From: Yoonia ponticola
GTDB lineage: Bacteria; Pseudomonadota; Alphaproteobacteria; Rhodobacterales; Rhodobacteraceae
Length of the DNA stretch: 64,000 nt
Assembly: GCF_014199395.1 (NCBI RefSeq)
Contig: NZ_JACIJM010000005.1
Location: 302,283 to 366,282, forward strand
Reading direction: 5' to 3'
The notes beneath the pieces are model-generated. The model saw only the letters and a list, made by a program, of their open reading frames with translations, was not told where the DNA came from and did not search any database. Positions within the stretch are counted from its first letter, which is position 1. Each line of letters begins with the position of its first letter. Below, piece after piece: positions 25,060 to 35,304 of this stretch. The position numbers and the translations under genes are program-made.

Positions 25060-26493
25060 CTAGGCCGCCCGTCGGCTTTCACTGCTGGCCAGCGGGAAAA
25101 CCTTGGCAGGGTTCAGCAGCCACTTTGGATCAAACACATCTTTGATGGCCATTTGTGCGTCAAGATCAACGGGATCAAATTGCACAAGCATCAGATCACG
25201 TTTTTCAATGCCCACGCCGTGTTCGCCTGTTAGACAACCACCCACCTCGACGCAGACCTTCAAAATCTCGGCGCCCATCGCCTCGCACAGTTCTAACTGA
25301 CCGGGTTCGTTGGCATTATACAGGATCAGCGGGTGCATATTGCCGTCGCCCGCATGGAACACGTTGCCCACATCGAGGCCGAATTCTTTGGATAGCTCTT
25401 GGATGCGGCGCAGTACCTCGGGCAGCGCAGAGACAGGGATCGTGCCGTCTAAGCACATGTAATCGTTGACCTGTCCCATCGCCCCAAAGGCGGATTTTCT
25501 GCCAAGCCAGATGCGACCCGCCTCGTCCGCGGTCTTTGCTTCGCGCAATTCGACGGGGTTGTGCGTCTTGGCGATTGTCATGATTTTCGCAAGTTGTTCG
25601 TCGATTTCGGCGTCTGATCCTTCGACCTCGACGATCAACAGCGCCTCGCACATCGGGTAGCCCGCTTTGGCGAAAGCTTCGCACACCTCGATGCAGGGGC
25701 GGTCCATAAATTCGATCGCGACTGGCAAAACGCCTGCTTTGATGATGTCGGACACGCAGGCGCCTGCTACTTCCGAGCTGTTAAAGCCCATCAAAACGGG
25801 CCGCGCCCCCTCGGGTTTGTGTAAAATGCGCAAAGTCGCTTCGGTCACAACGCCAAGCTGGCCTTCGGACCCGCAAATCACACCCAGCAGATCTAGTCCA
25901 CCTGCGTCCAGATGCGCGCCGCCGATTTCCAGAATAGTGCCGTCCATCATGACCATCGTGACGCCCAGCAGGTTGTTCGTCGTCACGCCATATTTCAGGC
26001 AATGCGCCCCGCCGGAATTCATCGCGATGTTGCCTGCAATCGCACAGGCAAGCTGGCTCGACGGGTCGGGGGCGTAGAAGAAACCGCCTTCCTCCACAGC
26101 GCCAGTCACCGACAGGTTTGTCCGTCCGGTTTGCACGCGAATGATCCGGTCATTGTAGTCGGTTTCCAGCACGTCGTTTAGTTTTGCGACGCCCAAAATC
26201 ACCGAGTCCGCCGTTGGCATTGCGCCACCGGCAAGTGACGTACCTGATCCACGTGGCACAACGGGCACGTTCATGTCGTGGCAAATCTTTAGCACGGCTG
26301 CGACTTCTTCGGTCGACGCAGGCAAGACCGCGCATAATGGCGGACACCTATAGGCCGACAGTCCGTCGCATTCATAGGCCCGCGTTTCGACAACATCGTC
26401 AATCACGGCATGCGCTGGCAAAACCTGCCGCAAACGCGCGACAATCTGCGATTTGCGGCTGATAACATCGGCGTTGGGGATCGGCATTTGCAT
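25060..26493 (-). CDS. glcD: Glycolate oxidase subunit GlcD (FAD-linked oxidase)
   Basis: 477 residues. The FAD-binding PCMH motif is VVPRGSGTSLAGGAMP, followed by GGFFYAPDPSSQLACAIAGNIAMNSGG. The C-terminal FAD-linked oxidase domain ends with CLTGEHGVGIEKRDLM. It is the catalytic flavoprotein subunit oxidising glycolate (and possibly D-lactate) to the keto acid. The start has an AGGAG site eight bases upstream. An operator-like sequence lies 35 bp ahead. It leads glcD-glcE-glcF. Confidence 0.95.
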   Translation of the reverse strand: MQMPIPNADVISRKSQIVARLRQVLPAHAVIDDVVETRAYECDGLSAYRCPPLCAVLPASTEEVAAVLKICHDMNVPVVPRGSGTSLAGGAMPTADSVILGVAKLNDVLETDYNDRIIRVQTGRTNLSVTGAVEEGGFFYAPDPSSQLACAIAGNIAMNSGGAHCLKYGVTTNNLLGVTMVMMDGTILEIGGAHLDAGGLDLLGVICGSEGQLGVVTEATLRILHKPEGARPVLMGFNSSEVAGACVSDIIKAGVLPVAIEFMDRPCIEVCEAFAKAGYPMCEALLIVEVEGSDAEIDEQLAKIMTIAKTHNPVELREAKTADEAGRIWLGRKSAFGAMGQVNDYMCLDGTIPVSALPEVLRRIQELSKEFGLDVGNVFHAGDGNMHPLILYNANEPGQLELCEAMGAEILKVCVEVGGCLTGEHGVGIEKRDLMLVQFDPVDLDAQMAIKDVFDPKWLLNPAKVFPLASSESRRAA

Positions 26494-26527
26494 GGGGTGG
26501 CTCCTGATCGCGGTCAGATGGCTGTGC

Positions 26528-26551
26528 TATTGGTAAGGAAATATAACCAAT
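26528..26551. promoter_or_regulatory. Putative operator upstream of glcD
   Basis: ATTGGT-N11-ACCAAT is an inverted repeat in the glcD/DUF599 divergent spacer. It shares TATTGGT, ATAT and ACC at identical spacing with the site ahead of the FCD-GntR gene (9624-9647), 17 of 24 bases in all. Confidence 0.6.
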
Positions 26552-26595
26552 TTTACAGCATGGCAAGTAAAACCGGTTCGGCGTAGTGTCACTTT

Positions 26596-27294
26596 ATGAA
26601 ACTGATCGAACATCTCGCCCTGCTCACGTACTGGGACGCCGCCGCTGCCATCTTTCTTGGTTTGTCGTATTTTATCTTGGGTTGGGTGATCGAACATCCA
26701 CCGAAAAACCGCCCGTCTGTGACGAAAATTATGTCCGAAAATCGTCGCGAATGGTTGCGGGTTTTTGTCTTTCGCGACCCGCGCATTTTCGACAGCCAAA
26801 TCATGGGTAGCCTACGTCAAAGCACGGCGTTCTTTGCGTCGACATGCGTTTTTGCTATCGGTGGTGTGTTCGCATTGATCGCAAACACGGACCCGTTGCG
26901 GGGCGTTGCCGCTGAAATCACCACCGATGACGTGCCGATTGTCGTTTGGCAGGTCAAATTGGCCCTTGTCGCGTTGATGTTGGTGAATGGATTTTTGAAA
27001 TTTGTCTGGTCGAACCGGATTTTCGGCTATTGTTCGGTGATGATGGCCGCCGTGCCAAACGACGCGAACCACCCAGACGCGATGGGCCGCGCGATGCAAG
27101 CGGCCGAGTTGAACATTCGCGCGGCCGTTAACTTTAACCGCGGATTGCGGTCGATGTATTTCGCGTTGGGCGGGCTGGCGTGGTTGGTCAACTCTACGAC
27201 CTTCTTTGTCGCGACATTTGCGGTGATCGTCTTGATTTGGTCACGCGAATTTGCGTCCATCCCCCGCGATATTCTGCTAGGGAAGTACCCATGA
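26596..27294 (+). CDS. DUF599 family integral membrane protein
   Basis: 232 residues with four or five predicted membrane helices (for example AAAIFLGLSYFILGWVI, ALVALMLVNGFLKFVWSN and TTFFVATFAVIVLIW). The family pattern includes RREWLRVF, DSQIMGSLRQSTAFFAST and WSNRIFGYCSVMMAAVP. It is DUF599, function unknown, an inner-membrane protein. Its stop codon overlaps the next start (ATGA). It is divergent from the glc operon. Confidence 0.85.
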   Translation: MKLIEHLALLTYWDAAAAIFLGLSYFILGWVIEHPPKNRPSVTKIMSENRREWLRVFVFRDPRIFDSQIMGSLRQSTAFFASTCVFAIGGVFALIANTDPLRGVAAEITTDDVPIVVWQVKLALVALMLVNGFLKFVWSNRIFGYCSVMMAAVPNDANHPDAMGRAMQAAELNIRAAVNFNRGLRSMYFALGGLAWLVNSTTFFVATFAVIVLIWSREFASIPRDILLGKYP

Positions 27295-27650
27295 AAAAAC
27301 TGTATACTTATGCAATCGCTCTGATGCTCACTGCAGGGCCTACGATGGCCGATGAACCCGAAGTCGTGGATGTCACAGCTACGCAAACTGGCGACACTTG
27401 GCGTTTTGACGTGTCGATTTTGCATCCTGATTCTGGCTGGGATCATTACGCGGACGGGTGGGAAGTCATTGATGCAGAGGGCAATCAGCTAGGCCTGCGC
27501 CCGCTCGCGCATCCGCATGAAAATGAACAGCCTTTTACGCGTTCGCAAGGCGGCATCGTGATCCCCGACGGCACAACGGAAGTCTACATTCGCACGCGTG
27601 ATAACGTGGATGGTTGGTTTACAACGCGGACGGCTGTGACCTTAGACTAG
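27291..27650 (+). CDS. Small exported protein, unknown function
   Basis: 119 residues. A signal peptide (MKKLYTYAIALMLTAGPTMA) precedes a roughly 100-residue beta-rich domain with SILHPDSGWDHYADGWEVID, AHPHENEQPFTRSQGGIVIPDG and TTEVYIRTRDNVDGW. I do not recognise a named family, but the sequence looks like a conserved periplasmic protein of the Roseobacter group. It is translationally coupled to the DUF599 gene. Confidence 0.78.
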   Translation: MKKLYTYAIALMLTAGPTMADEPEVVDVTATQTGDTWRFDVSILHPDSGWDHYADGWEVIDAEGNQLGLRPLAHPHENEQPFTRSQGGIVIPDGTTEVYIRTRDNVDGWFTTRTAVTLD

Positions 27651-27674
27651 GCGTAGCACTTTGTTGGTCGTGCG

Positions 27675-27712
27675 GAAGCCTCCGGCGGGGATTTGAAGAG
27701 AGCCAAAGAAGC
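27675..27712 (+). repeat. Extragenic repeat copy R9 (CCTCCGGCGGG head, tail type A)
   Basis: AAGCCTCCGGCGGGGATTT followed by GAAGAGAGCCAAAGAAG. It lies between convergent genes, with the tail 11 nt from the stop codon of the minus-strand gene ending at 27724. It combines the R8-type head with the type A tail. Confidence 0.75.
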
Positions 27713-27723
27713 GGGGCGGCGGG

Positions 27724-29802
27724 TTAACGCCGTCCTTCGCGCACCCACGCACCGATGATCAGAAGTGATGCCAGCAGCAAAAACGCCCATGCGGGGAGCA
27801 GTGGCGCGATGCTGATGTCTGCCGTTTGGTAGGCGTCACGTGGGGTGATGCCGAGCCAGCCGCGACCTGCTGCAGGGCGGCCAGCGCGGACGTTGCGCAG
27901 GTCGATTGCGCCGTCGGATACGGGGATGATGCCGCCGCGTGTACTGTCAACGATTGGGTCTAGCAGGTCGCCTGTTGCGATGGTTTGTTCAAATTCGCGC
28001 GGCGCTGCGGGGCCGAGTGCGATGACCGCATGCAATACGCCGTCTGAAAGGCGGTACAATCCGACTTCTGGTGCGTCCCACAGGGTTTCAAACCGACCGG
28101 GGGAGACTTCGGTTAAGGTTAACACGTTTTCGGTGCCGTCGGGGTGGGTGACTGTTACGTCGCCTGTTTCCAATTCCAAAGTCCGGCGAATGATCCGCAT
28201 GGTTTGACCTGTTGGATCGGCCCACAGTGCTTCTTCTTCGAGTTCGGGTTCTTGCATCATCCAATGCGCGAGGCGGCGTAGCAGTTCGAGCTGCGGTCCG
28301 CCACCTTCGTATCCGCGATCCCAGAGCCACGATTGGTCCGATGCGATCAGCGACACGCGGCCTAAGCCGACACGTTCCAGCATCAACAACGGGCGGTCGT
28401 CGAGGCCGCTCATCACTGTGGTCGCATTGGGGGCTGTGATTACGTCGACTTGGCGGAACCAACGGCCCCAACCCGGCCCATCGCCCTCGTCAGCAGGCGG
28501 GGACAACGCGGCGAGCCCTTCGGTTACGGGGTGCCGATCGCCGATGTCGGTGATTTGTGGCGTGTAGCCTTCCTCAAAAACGCGGGCAGTCGGTGCGCCG
28601 GGCAAAACGGCCCCAAGCGGCGAGCGATAGATGCTTTCCGCAGAGCCATATTCAGGGCCGGATGACACCAGCACAGCGCCGCCATTTTCCACATATTGCC
28701 GCACATTATCTAGATATTCGTTCGGCAAGATGCCGCGTCGCGAGTAGCGGTCAAAGATGATCAGATCGAATTCGTCAATCTTTTCAAGGAACAACTCGCG
28801 TGTGGGGAAGGCGATCAAGGACAATTCGTTGACAGGCACGCCGTCTTGTTTTGCGGGGGGACGCAGAATGGTGAAGTGGACCAGATCAACCGAAGCGTCT
28901 GATTTCAGCAGGTTGCGCCACGTCCGTTCGCCGGGGTGTGGTTCGCCTGATACGAGCAAGACGCGTAGGCGGTCGCGGACGCCGTTGATCTGCACAACGG
29001 CGCTGTTATTGCGCGGCGTGAGTTCGCCTTCCGCCGTGGGGATTTCGAATTGCAGCACGTTCATGCCGCCGTGTGGCAGGTTGATCGGTAGTTCGACGTC
29101 CTGTCCGATGGGGATCTCAAACGGCAGCGGTTCGGCACCATCAATGGCGATGGTCAGCGGGACAAACGCGGTGTCGGCGGGGGCCATGCCTTGATCTTCG
29201 ACGCGCAATGTCAGGGTCACAGGTTCGCCCAGAATTGCAAAGGCGGGGGCGTTGGACACCACAAGACGGCGGTCCCAGTCGTCGGGTTGTCCGGTTAACA
29301 ATGTGTGTAGCGGCGCAGGCAGCGCAGGTGCGCGGGCCACGTCATGCAGGCGGCCATCGGTCAAAAGGATCACGCCAGCGATGCGTCCTTGCGGTTCCTC
29401 GGCCAATGCCTCGGACAGGCCAGTCATCAACAACGTGCCGCTATCGCCTTCGATTTCGCTGTCACCGACGGATACGATCCGCAATTCGGTATTGTCGAGG
29501 CGCGCGACTTCTTGGGTGACGTTGGCGATTGCGGTGGCGGCTTGTTCGGGGCGGTCCGCGATGCGTTGGCTGGCACTCTCATCAACGACAAGAACGACGA
29601 TGTCGGACAGTGGCGTGCGGTCTTCGCTTTGCAGTGACGGGTTCGCGAGCGCCGCGAGCAAAGCCAGACCGGCCAACCCGCGCAACCACCATCCCGACAA
29701 ACGCCGCCAAATCGCGAGCGCTACGGCAAGCACGCCAAGTGCGGCGGCGGCCCACAGGACCAGCATCGGCACGAGTGGATCAAGCACGACAGTTGCAGTC
29801 AT
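27724..29802 (-). CDS. Membrane protein with vWA-like and GATase-like domains (MoxR cluster)
   Basis: 692 residues. Two N-terminal membrane helices (LVLWAAAALGVLAVALAIW; GLAGLALLAALANPS) are followed by a vWA-like segment with a MIDAS-type D-E-S-A-S in VVDESASQ and VILLTDG. A long beta-rich middle and a class-I-glutamine-amidotransferase-like region follow (LIIFDRYSRRGILPNEYLDNVRQYVENGGAVLVSSGPEY), with no nucleophilic cysteine. A C-terminal helix (PLLPAWAFLLLASLLIIGAWV) closes the protein. It follows the DUF4159 gene by 43 bp, and this layout is common downstream of MoxR/DUF58 genes. Confidence 0.82.
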   Translation of the reverse strand: MTATVVLDPLVPMLVLWAAAALGVLAVALAIWRRLSGWWLRGLAGLALLAALANPSLQSEDRTPLSDIVVLVVDESASQRIADRPEQAATAIANVTQEVARLDNTELRIVSVGDSEIEGDSGTLLMTGLSEALAEEPQGRIAGVILLTDGRLHDVARAPALPAPLHTLLTGQPDDWDRRLVVSNAPAFAILGEPVTLTLRVEDQGMAPADTAFVPLTIAIDGAEPLPFEIPIGQDVELPINLPHGGMNVLQFEIPTAEGELTPRNNSAVVQINGVRDRLRVLLVSGEPHPGERTWRNLLKSDASVDLVHFTILRPPAKQDGVPVNELSLIAFPTRELFLEKIDEFDLIIFDRYSRRGILPNEYLDNVRQYVENGGAVLVSSGPEYGSAESIYRSPLGAVLPGAPTARVFEEGYTPQITDIGDRHPVTEGLAALSPPADEGDGPGWGRWFRQVDVITAPNATTVMSGLDDRPLLMLERVGLGRVSLIASDQSWLWDRGYEGGGPQLELLRRLAHWMMQEPELEEEALWADPTGQTMRIIRRTLELETGDVTVTHPDGTENVLTLTEVSPGRFETLWDAPEVGLYRLSDGVLHAVIALGPAAPREFEQTIATGDLLDPIVDSTRGGIIPVSDGAIDLRNVRAGRPAAGRGWLGITPRDAYQTADISIAPLLPAWAFLLLASLLIIGAWVREGRR

Positions 29803-29845
29803 TGGGGCTGGCCTCGATTTAGTTTAGGTTTCGTGCGATCCATCT

Positions 29846-32605
29846 TTATTGCCCCAAGCGATCTAGCAGGGCAGGGACGTGAACTTGGTCCGATTTATAG
29901 TTTCCTGTCAGAACATGCATGATCAGATTGACGCCAAAGCGGTAGGCAATTTCGCGTTGCCGTTCGCCTGCTTGGCCGCGCCCGACAGGGAACATCCGAT
30001 TGCCATTGTCATCAACCGCCCATGCCCGCGCCCAGTCGTTGCCGCCAATCACGATAGGCGTCACACCGTCGTTGAGATTACGGAACGGCACGCCTTCGGC
30101 TTGCTCTGAGACAAGCGGTGCTGCTTCGACCCAGATGTCGCGGGATGCATAGCGACCGGGGAAATCTTGCAGCAGGTAGAATGTGCGGGTCAAGACGTGA
30201 TCGTCGGGGATGGGTTCAATAGACGGGATATCCAGAGAACGGGCGATTGCCTGCAATTTGCGGCCCTCGGGTGAACCAGTGCCAAACGCGGAGGTGTCTG
30301 CGTCGCGTGTATCGAACATGATCATGCCACCACCGCGCAGGTAGCGGTTCAGTTTGGCATAGGCGTCACGGGATGGCAGGGCCTGATCCGCGGTGATGGG
30401 CCAGTACAGGAACGGGAAAAACGCGAGTTCGTCCGTTTCGATATTCACGCCCATCGGGGCTGCGGGTTCGATTGACGTGCGGCGGTAGAGCGTTTGCGAG
30501 AGGCCCAAAAGACCAGCCTGTGCGACTGCATCCAAATCGTCGTCACCAGTCAAAACGTGGCCGAGTACGACTTCGGATGTGGCGCGTAGAGCAAAGTCAT
30601 CATCTTGCGCGTCGGCAGGTTGCCCAATCAGCAGCAGGGCGATGCAGAGGGTGGCGGCGACATCCGCGCGGGGGCCACGCAGGCGCCCGCCAATGGCAAG
30701 CGACGCTATGACGTCGATGAACAGCATGCCAATCGCGAGTGTGAGCAACCAGCCTTTCAGTGCGGTTTCGCGGGCGACGGTCATGCCTTCGATTGCGATA
30801 CGTGCAGGCCATGTCGCAGGGCCAAGCGTGCTATCGGCACCCATCACGTTCACCGCGATTTGACGGTCGTCGCCAGTATAAAGACCGGGCTGCATGTCGG
30901 GACCGAGGACGGCATCGACGAGCATTTCGCCAGCAACACCGGGCAGGGTGCTGCCGTCTTCGAGGCGACCCGTCGCGTCCATCACCTTGTTCGGCAGCCA
31001 TGTGCTACCTGCGAGATCGTCGATGGTCGGGGCTTGGGTGCTGGTGGAGACGGCCAAGCGTTCCAGCATTTGCACAAACAGGCCGGACAGGGGCAGCGTG
31101 GACCATTCCGCGTTGGCAGTCACGTGAACCAGCACGATCTGACCTTCGCCGGAGGTTGCGCGGGTGACAAGCGGCGTGCCGTCTGCAAGCTGGGCAATCA
31201 CGCGATCAGCAAGCGTGGGGTCCGGTTGGGCCATGACTTGTGCGGTGACGGTGACATCGTCGGGGATGGGCAGGCCAAAGAACGGCGAGTCTTCGGTGAA
31301 TGGGGCTAGCGATTTGGGCTCGCCCCACGACATCGCACCACCCACGCTGCGACCGCCAGAACGTAGGCGGACAGGCAACAGCGGGTCCTGTTCCAAGCGG
31401 CCTGTTTCTGATGCGGCTAGGCGTGGCCCTGCGAAACGCAGCAACAAGCCGCCGTTTGCGACCCAATCCAGCACGTCGTCCGCCTCTGATCCGGCCAAGG
31501 TTGCCACGTCGGCCAGCACGATCACGTCCGGGTTCGCCAGAAGAATGTCATCCAGCGAACCGTCGATCAGGTCGGCTGTGGGCGCTAAGGCTTCGCGCAG
31601 GTAGAACAGCGGGGACAGCAATTCCAATCCCTCGCGGTCGTCGCGGCCAGCGATTAGCGCCACTTCGCGGCGTTTCAATGTATCGTCGGTCAGGCTGACG
31701 GCAGCGGCGGAAAGTGCGCCCGTGATCTCGAACCGTGTGATCCGGTTGCGCAGTTCGGGCGGCAAAACCAACGCCGTCTCGGCCACGGCGTCGCCTGCTT
31801 TGAAATTGAGCGAAACTGTCGCCAACTGCCGTTCCACACCTGCCGGATCAAGTCCGATTGCGGTCAATGCGGGGCTGGCTGCTTGGCCTGTTGGCGTGCG
31901 TGTGGCTGATACGATGATTTCACCGTCTTCAAAACGCGGCGGGCGGAGGCCGTAGGTTTGGCGAGGCGATTGGAATACGGTGACTGTGCCTTGGGCTTCA
32001 AGTGCGGCCAACAAATCAGCGCGGCTGTCGCGGGCCAAGCCGTCGGAAAGCCAATAGGTGTCAAATCCGGTGTCAAAGGTCGCCGCGAAATCGCTTAGCT
32101 CTTTGGCTAAGGGTTCCCAAGCGTGTGGTGTGATGTTGGGCAATGTCTGGGCCACGACGTCTGCTGCTTGGAAGATCAAACCATCGCTTGGCAGATCCGT
32201 TAGTGTGGTCACGGCGGCGGTGCGTCCCTGACGCGCTGCTTCGGCTAAAAGGTCGTCCATGCGGTCTTGGCGGGCGGGCCAGTCGCGGGCGTCGGCCCAT
32301 GTGCCGTCAGCGATGATGAGCAACGGGCCCGAACCAGTCGCTTGGGTTTGCGGGTTTAATACCGGTCCTGCAAAGCCCGCGATAATGGCGGCGACTGCGA
32401 TCAGGCGCAAAAGCAAAAGCCACCACGGCGTGCGGTCAGATTGGCTTTCGCTGTCTTGCAGGCCGAGCAAAAGCGCAACACCGGGGAAGCGGCGTTTGAT
32501 CGGCGCAGGTGGGACGGCACGCAGCAAGAGCCACAAGAGAGGCAGGGCGGCGAGGCCGAGCAGAAGCCACGGAGAGGTGAAGGCAAGAGGGCCGATGGAC
32601 CACAT
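29846..32605 (-). CDS. BatA/DUF4159 domain membrane protein
   Basis: 919 residues. The N-terminus matches the BatA-type aerotolerance region, with two helices around SPWLLLGLAALPLLWLLLRAV and PWWLLLLRLIAVAAIIAGFAG. A central vWA/GATase-like stretch holds VIVLADVATL...WVANGGLLLRF. A further helix lies near residue 640, and the C-terminal ~220 residues are DUF4159 (TDELAFFPFLYWPITADQ, YLRGGGMIMFDTRDAD). It is probably an inner-membrane scaffold acting with MoxR and the DUF58 protein; the function is inferred from the family. Confidence 0.85.
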   Translation of the reverse strand: MWSIGPLAFTSPWLLLGLAALPLLWLLLRAVPPAPIKRRFPGVALLLGLQDSESQSDRTPWWLLLLRLIAVAAIIAGFAGPVLNPQTQATGSGPLLIIADGTWADARDWPARQDRMDDLLAEAARQGRTAAVTTLTDLPSDGLIFQAADVVAQTLPNITPHAWEPLAKELSDFAATFDTGFDTYWLSDGLARDSRADLLAALEAQGTVTVFQSPRQTYGLRPPRFEDGEIIVSATRTPTGQAASPALTAIGLDPAGVERQLATVSLNFKAGDAVAETALVLPPELRNRITRFEITGALSAAAVSLTDDTLKRREVALIAGRDDREGLELLSPLFYLREALAPTADLIDGSLDDILLANPDVIVLADVATLAGSEADDVLDWVANGGLLLRFAGPRLAASETGRLEQDPLLPVRLRSGGRSVGGAMSWGEPKSLAPFTEDSPFFGLPIPDDVTVTAQVMAQPDPTLADRVIAQLADGTPLVTRATSGEGQIVLVHVTANAEWSTLPLSGLFVQMLERLAVSTSTQAPTIDDLAGSTWLPNKVMDATGRLEDGSTLPGVAGEMLVDAVLGPDMQPGLYTGDDRQIAVNVMGADSTLGPATWPARIAIEGMTVARETALKGWLLTLAIGMLFIDVIASLAIGGRLRGPRADVAATLCIALLLIGQPADAQDDDFALRATSEVVLGHVLTGDDDLDAVAQAGLLGLSQTLYRRTSIEPAAPMGVNIETDELAFFPFLYWPITADQALPSRDAYAKLNRYLRGGGMIMFDTRDADTSAFGTGSPEGRKLQAIARSLDIPSIEPIPDDHVLTRTFYLLQDFPGRYASRDIWVEAAPLVSEQAEGVPFRNLNDGVTPIVIGGNDWARAWAVDDNGNRMFPVGRGQAGERQREIAYRFGVNLIMHVLTGNYKSDQVHVPALLDRLGQ

Positions 32606-32631
32606 TAGAGGGGATTCCTTGTGGTTGGCCG

Positions 32632-32678
32632 CTGGGGTTTCACCCCAGACCCCAGAGTTGTTCTGGCGAAATGAAGGG
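32632..32678 (+). repeat. Extragenic repeat copy R7 (tail type B)
   Basis: GCTGGGGTTTCACCCCAG hairpin, ACCCCAGAGTT and the type B tail GTTCTGGCGAAATGAAG. On the minus strand it comes tail-first 9 nt after the DUF58 stop codon, in the DUF58-DUF4159 spacer. Confidence 0.75.
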
Positions 32679-32687
32679 GCGCGCAGG

Positions 32688-33556
32688 TCATGCGTGGCGT
32701 TCCAATGCGCCGTAGATCCACATCAATGCGGTGTTTGCGGCCGCGTTCGTGTGGTGCGTTTGGAACTGCCATCCGGTGACGCGGGCGAGGGTTTGCAGCT
32801 CGTCTTTGCGCTGGGCAAGGCGGTCGAGGTAGCGGGCTTTGAGGTCGCCTGCCTTGAGGGTTTCGTGCTGCATCGCACCGGTCATGGATTGGAAAATGGT
32901 GCGGCCGTCGAAGGGGAATGCTTCTTCTTGCGGGTCAAGAATTTGCAGTAATGCGCCGCGCACGCCGCGATCTGCTGCTTTGTGCAAGGCATCGTGGGTT
33001 GGTTGCAGGTCGCCTAGAAAATCACTGATGAAAAGGGCGCGGGAATGGGGCAGCATGCCTTGGGACTCTGGTGTGCCGTAGTCTTGATCGGTGTTTTCGG
33101 CAAGGACGGCGGCCATTTGCACAAGCTGCTGTTCGCCGCGTTTGGGTGGCAGGCGTAGACCGGTAAGGCCAACACGTTCACCGCCACGGATCAGCAGGAT
33201 TGCTGTGGCAAGTGCGACAGTGCGGGCGCGGTGGCCTTTGCTGGATAGGTTTTGGTTGGATGTGAACGACATGGCTGCTGCTTGATCGACCCAAAGCAGG
33301 ATGGATTGCGCGATTTGCCATTCTTTGTCTTGCACGAAATTGGTGTCGGATCGGGCTGATCTGCGCCAATCGATGCTACGCGCCTCATCCGTTACCTGAG
33401 CGGGTCGGTACTGCCAGAACGTGTCGCCAGTGCCCGCCCTACGCCGTCCGTGATCGCCCAAAAGAACGGTCGCGGCCAAATGCTCTGCTTCCGCCAGAAG
33501 CGGGGGCAGCGCGGATGCGAGGTGTTCGGCGTCAGAGCGCAGGGAAAGCGGTGTTG

Positions 33557-33560
<4 letters not shown>
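32688..33560 (-). CDS. DUF58 domain-containing protein
   Basis: 290 residues. The DUF58 core motif is the arginine-rich RPAQVTDEARSIDWRRSARSD followed by ILLWVDQAAAMSF, a degenerate vWA-like fold. DUF58 proteins are regularly co-encoded with MoxR ATPases and are thought to be adaptors or clients. Its start overlaps the end of the moxR gene by 4 nt. A repeat follows its stop codon. Confidence 0.9.
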
Positions 33561-34561
<1,001 letters not shown>

Positions 34562-34619
34562 GACTTTTCCTTAGGCAATCTATATAAGATCATAACATCA
34601 GATAACCCAAAGAACCCCA

Positions 34620-35228
34620 ATGGCAAAAAGCACACCAGACCCAATGCCTGCACAAAAAAACGTGACCGCTTCGGCGGAAAGTCTCGCATCAGCGGCAAGA
34701 ACGGCGTCAAAAGGCACAAAAAAAGGGCCAGCGCCCGTGCATTTGTGGAATCCGCCGTTCTGCGGTGACATCGATATGCGGATCGCGCGGGATGGGACGT
34801 GGTTTTATCTGGGCACGCCGATTGGCCGTAAAGAGTTGGTTAAGCTGTTTGCGACGATCATGCGCCGCGATGGGGATGATTATTTTCTCGTCACGCCTGT
34901 CGAAAAGGTGGGGATCACGGTTGATGACGCGCCTTTTGTGGCGATTGATTTTGATCGCGTGGGCGATGATTTGCGATTTGTTACGAACGTCGATGACGAA
35001 GTGACAGCCGGACCAGATCACCCTATTCGCGTTGAGCGTGATGCAGAGACGGGCGAGCCGTCGCCATATGTGTTGATCCGTGCGAACCTAGAAGCCCTGA
35101 TTGACCGCAAGTCGTTTTACCGATTGGTTGATCTGGGCGAAGAAGACATGGTCGATGGGGTGGCTTGGTTTGGTGTCCGTTCTGGCGGTGTGTTTTTTCC
35201 GATAATTCCGGCGGCTGACCTCGTTTAA
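34620..35228 (+). CDS. DUF1285 domain-containing protein
   Basis: 202 residues. A low-complexity N-terminus (about 40 residues, Lys/Ala/Ser-rich) precedes the DUF1285 fold: PPFCGDIDMRIARDGTWFYLGTPIGRKELVKLFATIMRRD and DYFLVTPVEKVGITVDDAPFVA, with SFYRLVDLG near the end. Function unknown. In Alphaproteobacteria DUF1285 genes are often next to moxR/DUF58 clusters, as here (58-bp divergent spacer). The start may be one of several in-frame codons in the low-complexity part. Confidence 0.85.
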   Translation: MAKSTPDPMPAQKNVTASAESLASAARTASKGTKKGPAPVHLWNPPFCGDIDMRIARDGTWFYLGTPIGRKELVKLFATIMRRDGDDYFLVTPVEKVGITVDDAPFVAIDFDRVGDDLRFVTNVDDEVTAGPDHPIRVERDAETGEPSPYVLIRANLEALIDRKSFYRLVDLGEEDMVDGVAWFGVRSGGVFFPIIPAADLV

Positions 35229-35304
35229 TCGCGCAAAGTTGTTGAAATTACGCGAATATCACCCATAAATACGTCTTATAGTTGCATCTGATCTATGGAC
35301 CCCA

